64,000 bases of DNA from an uncultured Collinsella sp. (lineage in GTDB: Bacteria; Actinomycetota; Coriobacteriia; Coriobacteriales; Coriobacteriaceae): assembly GCA_900541015.1 (NCBI GenBank), contig UQIB01000004.1, positions 20,430 to 84,429 on the forward strand, read 5' to 3'. Below are positions 60,321-64,000 of the stretch, one piece after another. Below the pieces are notes generated by a model that saw only the letters and a list, made by a program, of their open reading frames with translations, did not search any database and was not told where the DNA came from. Every line of letters begins with the position of its first letter. Within the stretch, counting starts at the first letter, position 1. Made by a program: the position numbers and the translations under genes.

Positions 60321-61406
60321 TTACGCAAACAGGCCGTAGATGCTGATGTTGGCCTTGGCGTAGAGGCCGTTAGCATACTCAGTCCACTTGGAGCTTGCGC
60401 TCGAAGCCTGCGAGGAATACTGCTGATAAGCAGTGTAATAGGCGGTCATAGCCTGCTTGTAGGTGGCGCTATCGGCCGTAAAGGCATCATCGGCAAAGGC
60501 CTTGGCATAGGTGCTGTCGGCATCCTTCCAAGTGCCCTTTGAGCTATCCCACTCGTCGCCGGCAAGGTTGATGATGTAGTCGGCGTAGTCCTTGCTCGCG
60601 GTCTCCTCGTTACCGTCAGCAGGCTCGGTCGGGGCGGTCGGCATGCTTGCGGAGCTATCGCCCACCTTCTTCTTATAGAGCTTCTGCAGCGTCGCGGACT
60701 GGCGAACGATCTGCTTGGCCTGGTCCTTGGACACGCCGTACTGCGTGGCCATGGTCTTGTAGTCGGAGGTGCCGATGGAATCCTCGGCGTACTGCTTCAT
60801 TTCCTTGGAAGAGACGGTAATGCCCTCGTCCTCGGCAGCGTCCAGCAGAATCTGGTTGCGCACGTAGGACAGGATAACGTCGGCAGACGGAGCGGTGTAG
60901 TTGCCGTCGTCGTCCTTGACGGTGTCAAGGCTGTACTGGCTCTCGATGGCCTCACGCGCGGTGATGTCGCTCTTCTTGCCGTTGTAGCTATAGCTTGCCA
61001 CGGTCGAATCGAGCTGGTCCTCGGTCAGGGTCGCCGAACCGACGCCCTTGCCGCCAAAGCCGCCGTTGCCGATAAAGAAGCCGACCACGGCAGCGATCAC
61101 GACGGCGACCACAAAGGCGGCAATCATCGTCTTCTTGCGCTTGCAAGCGTGGCCGTCCGCGTCGGAGTCGTCGTCCTCGTCCTGTTCCTCGGGCATGAGG
61201 TTCTCGTCAGCTGCATCCGCGGCGATCTTTGCCTCCAAGCGAGCGTCCTCCTCCTCGGCGGACGTGCCGGCGGCAATATGTTCGGCAGACGTGCCGGCGA
61301 CCAGGTCGATCTTTTCGTCCTCATCACCGTCGGGGCCTTCGCCGCGCTCGATGATCTGGATGCCGTCGATCTCGTCCTTCTCGTCCTTCTTTTGAATCAG
61401 ACCCAT
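60321..61406 (-). CDS. Membrane-anchored SurA-like extracytoplasmic protein
   Basis: 361 residues. A very acidic cytoplasmic N-terminus (~1-88) is followed by a basic stretch (KRKK), one membrane span (~92-112) and an outside domain. The outside part resembles the SurA/PrsA N-terminal chaperone region (YVRNQILLDAAEDEGITVSSKEMKQYAEDSI). No parvulin isomerase domain is seen. The last third is Ser/Ala/Tyr-rich. AAGGAG precedes the ATG. Probably a folding factor for exported proteins. Confidence 0.75.
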   Translation of the reverse strand: MGLIQKKDEKDEIDGIQIIERGEGPDGDEDEKIDLVAGTSAEHIAAGTSAEEEDARLEAKIAADAADENLMPEEQDEDDDSDADGHACKRKKTMIAAFVVAVVIAAVVGFFIGNGGFGGKGVGSATLTEDQLDSTVASYSYNGKKSDITAREAIESQYSLDTVKDDDGNYTAPSADVILSYVRNQILLDAAEDEGITVSSKEMKQYAEDSIGTSDYKTMATQYGVSKDQAKQIVRQSATLQKLYKKKVGDSSASMPTAPTEPADGNEETASKDYADYIINLAGDEWDSSKGTWKDADSTYAKAFADDAFTADSATYKQAMTAYYTAYQQYSSQASSASSKWTEYANGLYAKANISIYGLFA

Positions 61407-61532
61407 ATCGGTTACTCCTTGTTAGGAAACATAGTCCGCAATAGAATACGCCCGACAGAGCGCCGGGCGTATTGATTCTCAGGTTATACGCAAACACTTA
61501 AGTACTATTTAGGCGTTTGCAGTCTGCATGCC

Positions 61533-62618
61533 TTAGGCCAGGTGCGCGATAACGGCATCGGCAAAGACCTGCGTGCCCACAGCGCCCTCAACGGAGCCGG
61601 TCTGGGCACGACGAACGTCGCCGGTAACCTGCTCACCCTCGTCGAGCGTGGCAGAAACGGCGGCACGAATGCGATTGGCCGCGTCGTTCTCGCCCAGGTG
61701 ATCGAGCATCATAGCCGCAGACAGAATCTCGGCCGTGGGGTTAGCGATATCCTGGCCAGCGATATCGGGCGCGGAGCCGTGCGTCGCCTCGAAGATGGCG
61801 CAGTCGGCACCGATGTTGGAGCCGGGGGCCATCCCTAAGCCGCCCACCAGGCCGGCGCACAGGTCGCTGACGATGTCGCCGTACAGGTTGGGAAGCACCA
61901 GGACATCGAAGTCGTTGGGGTTCTGGACCAGGCCCATGCAGGTGGCGTCGACGATCTTGTCGTTGAACTCGATATCGGGATAGTTGGCGGCCACCTCGCG
62001 CGCCACGCGCAGGAACAGGCCGTCGGTCGCCTTCATGATGTTGGCCTTGTGCACGGCCGTCACCTTTTTGCGGCCGCAGCGGCGGGCGTACTCAAAGGCG
62101 TACTCCACAATGCGGCGGCTCTTGGCGATGGAGATGGGCTTAATTGAGATGGCGGAATCGGCGGCGAAGGTCTTCTGACCCGAGCGCTCGACAAGCTGTG
62201 AGAGCTCCTCGACCTCGGCAGCGCCCTCATCGAACTCGATCCCGGCGTAGAGGTCCTCGGTGTTCTCGCGCACGATGACCAGGTCGACATCGCGAAAGCG
62301 CGAGCCGTCGCCCGGCTGCGACAGACAGGGGCGAACGCAGGCATACAGGTCGAAGTGTTTGCGCAGGGCCACGTTGACGCTGCGGAAACCCGTGCCGACC
62401 GGCGTGGTGATGGGGCCCTTGATGGCAACCTTGGTCTCGGCGACCGCATCGAGCACGTGCTGGGGCAGTGGCGTGCCAAACTCGTCCATGACGCCGGCGC
62501 CGGCCTCCTGGACGTTCCAGTTGATCTGGACACCGGCGGCATCGACCACGCGGCGCATGGCCTGCGTAATCTCGGGACCGATACCGTCACCGGGAATCAG
62601 GACTACATCGTGCGCCAT
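61533..62618 (-). CDS. Isocitrate/isopropylmalate dehydrogenase family, likely NAD-dependent isocitrate dehydrogenase
   Basis: 361 residues. Oxidative decarboxylation of isocitrate to 2-oxoglutarate. N-terminal [10 protein letters not shown] and the substrate loop [30 protein letters not shown] favour isocitrate over isopropylmalate. NLYGDIVSD carries metal-binding Asp residues, and [13 protein letters not shown] is the NAD-site signature. Leu biosynthesis genes are absent nearby. The HEAT-like gene lies six bases upstream, so they form one operon. Confidence 0.88.
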   Translation of the reverse strand: MAHDVVLIPGDGIGPEITQAMRRVVDAAGVQINWNVQEAGAGVMDEFGTPLPQHVLDAVAETKVAIKGPITTPVGTGFRSVNVALRKHFDLYACVRPCLSQPGDGSRFRDVDLVIVRENTEDLYAGIEFDEGAAEVEELSQLVERSGQKTFAADSAISIKPISIAKSRRIVEYAFEYARRCGRKKVTAVHKANIMKATDGLFLRVAREVAANYPDIEFNDKIVDATCMGLVQNPNDFDVLVLPNLYGDIVSDLCAGLVGGLGMAPGSNIGADCAIFEATHGSAPDIAGQDIANPTAEILSAAMMLDHLGENDAANRIRAAVSATLDEGEQVTGDVRRAQTGSVEGAVGTQVFADAVIAHLA

Positions 62619-62624
62619 AATCTG

Positions 62625-63323
62625 TTACTCCTCGTCTTCGGCGTCGTCAGATTTTTTAACGCTAGCACGCTTCTTCTTTTTGGAGAGATCCAGGCCAAAA
62701 CGTTTAACAAGCATTTCGCAAATCTCGCTCGAACGGGCCTTGAGATAGCTGCCCTTACCGTTCTCGGCATCGAACTTAAGGCGCAGCGCAAGCTTCTCGG
62801 CAACCTCGGCGTCGATCTCGCCCTGGCAAAACTCGTACAGGCAACCGAGCATGTCGCGATACTCAAGGTCGCCATGGTAGCACTGGATGGCCTCGTCCAG
62901 GATGGGCCAAGCCTCGCGCGAACGCTCGACGCTCGTGGCGCCCCACACGCACAGCAGGCGGAAGGCGGCATAGCGCAGCGTGGAGGAGATCTCGTCGAAC
63001 AGTGCAGTCTCGGCGCCCTCAAAGGCATCGCCCAGCTGCTCGGGGCAGGTGGTAGCGAGCGCCGTCAGGGCATCGAGGGCCTCCCAGCGGGTCTGCGCCT
63101 CGGGGCGGTCGAGCGCCTCGATCAGCGCGGGCACGCAGGGCACGACGCGCTGCGGATCGCGCTCGGCAAGCAGGTGCAGCACGCGGGCGGCAAACTGGCG
63201 GATGCGGCGCGTGGGGCAGCCGAGCTCCTTGACCAGGCGGTCGACGGCATTCTCGTTCTCCTCTGCCAGCTGAAGTTGTGCAAGCTCCTCGTCGGTGAGC
63301 TGTTCGTCTTTGTTTTCTGCCAT
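62625..63323 (-). CDS. HEAT-repeat-like helical protein
   Basis: 232 residues of amphipathic helices with HEAT-like spacing (RQFAARVLHLLAERDPQRVVPCVPALIEALDRPEAQTRWEALDALTAL). The C-terminus is a Lys-rich then acidic tail (KKKKRASVKKSDDAEDEE). A scaffold or binding protein of unknown partner. Six bases before the isocitrate dehydrogenase gene and 15 after the next upstream gene, so part of one operon. Confidence 0.75.
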   Translation of the reverse strand: MAENKDEQLTDEELAQLQLAEENENAVDRLVKELGCPTRRIRQFAARVLHLLAERDPQRVVPCVPALIEALDRPEAQTRWEALDALTALATTCPEQLGDAFEGAETALFDEISSTLRYAAFRLLCVWGATSVERSREAWPILDEAIQCYHGDLEYRDMLGCLYEFCQGEIDAEVAEKLALRLKFDAENGKGSYLKARSSEICEMLVKRFGLDLSKKKKRASVKKSDDAEDEE

Positions 63324-63338
63324 AGTTACCTCTTCTTA

Positions 63339-63767
63339 CTATTTCTTAGCGTGCTTGCCAGCACCCTTGCTGTCATCGGTGACCGAGATGAGCTGTCGGT
63401 CGGCCGCACCATTGCGACGCGCACGGCGGCGTTCCTCAGCGTCGCCCGCGTCGGCGGCGGCGCGATGAGCCTTGTTGACGTTAAAGACCTCGTCGTGCTT
63501 GCGCCACGGACCGACGGACTCGCCAAAGCTCATCTTAAGACCGGCGATAAAGCCGCCGAGCCAGCCGATCGGCGCAAACTGCACCAGCGGGAACAGCGAG
63601 AACACCCAGGTCAGTAGGACGACTGCCGCCGCGCCTGCAAAGTTGGCAATCCAGTAGTCGCGCTTGGTGATCACGCGCTTTTCGCACGCCCACTGGCCGC
63701 ACAAAAAGCCAATGTAGATCGCAAAGAGAAAGAGCACCAGCGCAAGCACTACGAACGTCCAGCTCAT
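63339..63767 (-). CDS. Small membrane protein
   Basis: 142 residues from the ATG at 63767, with GGGGAG upstream that lies inside the preceding gene's end. Two to three membrane spans (~3-25, 38-58 and 62-82) are followed by a charged Ala/Arg/Lys-rich C-terminal ~60 residues. No family recognised. Confidence 0.7.
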   Translation of the reverse strand: MSWTFVVLALVLFLFAIYIGFLCGQWACEKRVITKRDYWIANFAGAAAVVLLTWVFSLFPLVQFAPIGWLGGFIAGLKMSFGESVGPWRKHDEVFNVNKAHRAAADAGDAEERRRARRNGAADRQLISVTDDSKGAGKHAKK

Positions 63768-63772
63768 GGGCG

Positions 63773-64000
63773 CTACTCCCCGTGATGGTGGCCGCAGCAG
63801 CACTCATGGCCGTCGTCATGGCCGTGGCCGCCGCAGCACTCGTGGTCCTCGTCGTGGTGATGGCCACAACCGCACTCGTGATCGTCGCCATGCTCGCCGC
63901 AACCACAGCCCTCCTCGTGAGCACCGTGCTCCTCGGGACGATACTGCGACCAGTCCAGACCGGCGGCGATGGCGTCGGCCTCCTCCTTGTAGAGGACCGT
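63773..64000 (-). CDS. C-terminal part of a His/Cys-rich metal-binding protein, truncated by window edge
   Basis: 75 codons to a TAG at 63773-63775; the N-terminal part lies beyond the window. After about 28 ordinary residues (LYKEEADAIAAGLDWSQYRP), the last ~45 residues are almost only His, Cys, Gly, Asp and Glu, with CGCGEH, CGCGHHH, CCGGHGH and CCCGHHH clusters. Such tails bind Ni, Zn or Co, as in SlyD or nickel-insertion chaperones; the parent protein cannot be named. The stop lies five bases before the next gene's start. Confidence 0.8.
   Translation of the reverse strand, partial: TVLYKEEADAIAAGLDWSQYRPEEHGAHEEGCGCGEHGDDHECGCGHHHDEDHECCGGHGHDDGHECCCGHHHGE

Overview
The window looks like chromosomal DNA of a gut Coriobacteriia, most likely Collinsella. 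It is GC-rich with actinobacterial codon use, yet its sugar metabolism is Firmicutes-like: the tagatose-6-phosphate lactose pathway, LacE/LacG-type PTS modules and a galacto-N-biose type PTS. The genus is inferred from gene content and was not tested.

Layout. 1-1419: the 3' part of galT. 1548-3103: an AAA/DUF4143 ATPase gene enclosed by ~45 bp direct repeats. 3316-6325 (-): lacA-lacB-lacX-lacC. 6633-7646 (-): a membrane protein. 8064-23166: lacF (EIIA) plus three paralogous beta-galactoside modules. Each module has a LacI regulator diverging from a lacE-like EIICB and a GH1 6-phospho-beta-galactosidase, and each ends in an ~80 bp period array of palindromic repeats. 23532-26978: a Fic protein, a DeoR regulator and galM. 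27305-27787 (-): an orphan mannose-family EIIB-like protein without its catalytic His. 27945-28020: tRNA-Thr(CGT).

27976-43157: a ~15.2 kb integrative and mobilizable element inserted in that tRNA and bounded by 50 bp identical att cores. It carries a tyrosine integrase, an Xis-like protein, a DnaB-like ATPase, MobC, a VirD4-like coupling protein, a relaxase, IS remnants, a broken EcsC gene and an AT-richer cargo operon. The cargo holds a PqqD-acetyltransferase-like fusion, a radical SAM enzyme, a 67-aa cysteine-free hydrophobic peptide starting MYEKPVV, a 3-TM protein and an ABC exporter. It looks like an undescribed radical-SAM RiPP locus and is the best candidate for a new system here.

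43187-59799: a scar of a duplicated yhcH/nagA region, a second lacC-lacX pair, a flavodoxin-like gene, nagA, agaS, a GntR/UTRA regulator, a mannose-family PTS with a GH35 beta-galactosidase (gnb/bgaC type), yhcH, a second nagA, a second GntR/UTRA regulator and the GlcNAc PTS nagE. 60321-64000: housekeeping-like genes (SurA-like protein, isocitrate dehydrogenase, HEAT-like protein, small membrane protein, a His/Cys-rich tail).

How the parts fit. PTS-imported beta-galactosides are cut by LacG enzymes; the galactose-6-P goes through LacAB to tagatose-6-P and through LacC to tagatose-1,6-bisphosphate. Galactosamine-containing host glycans enter by the gnb PTS, are cut by the GH35 enzyme, deacetylated by NagA and converted by AgaS to tagatose-6-P, which LacC2 can phosphorylate. 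Both routes meet at tagatose-6-P. No tagatose-bisphosphate aldolase is present in the window. Several sequence motifs are shared among these promoters, which suggests layered local and global control.
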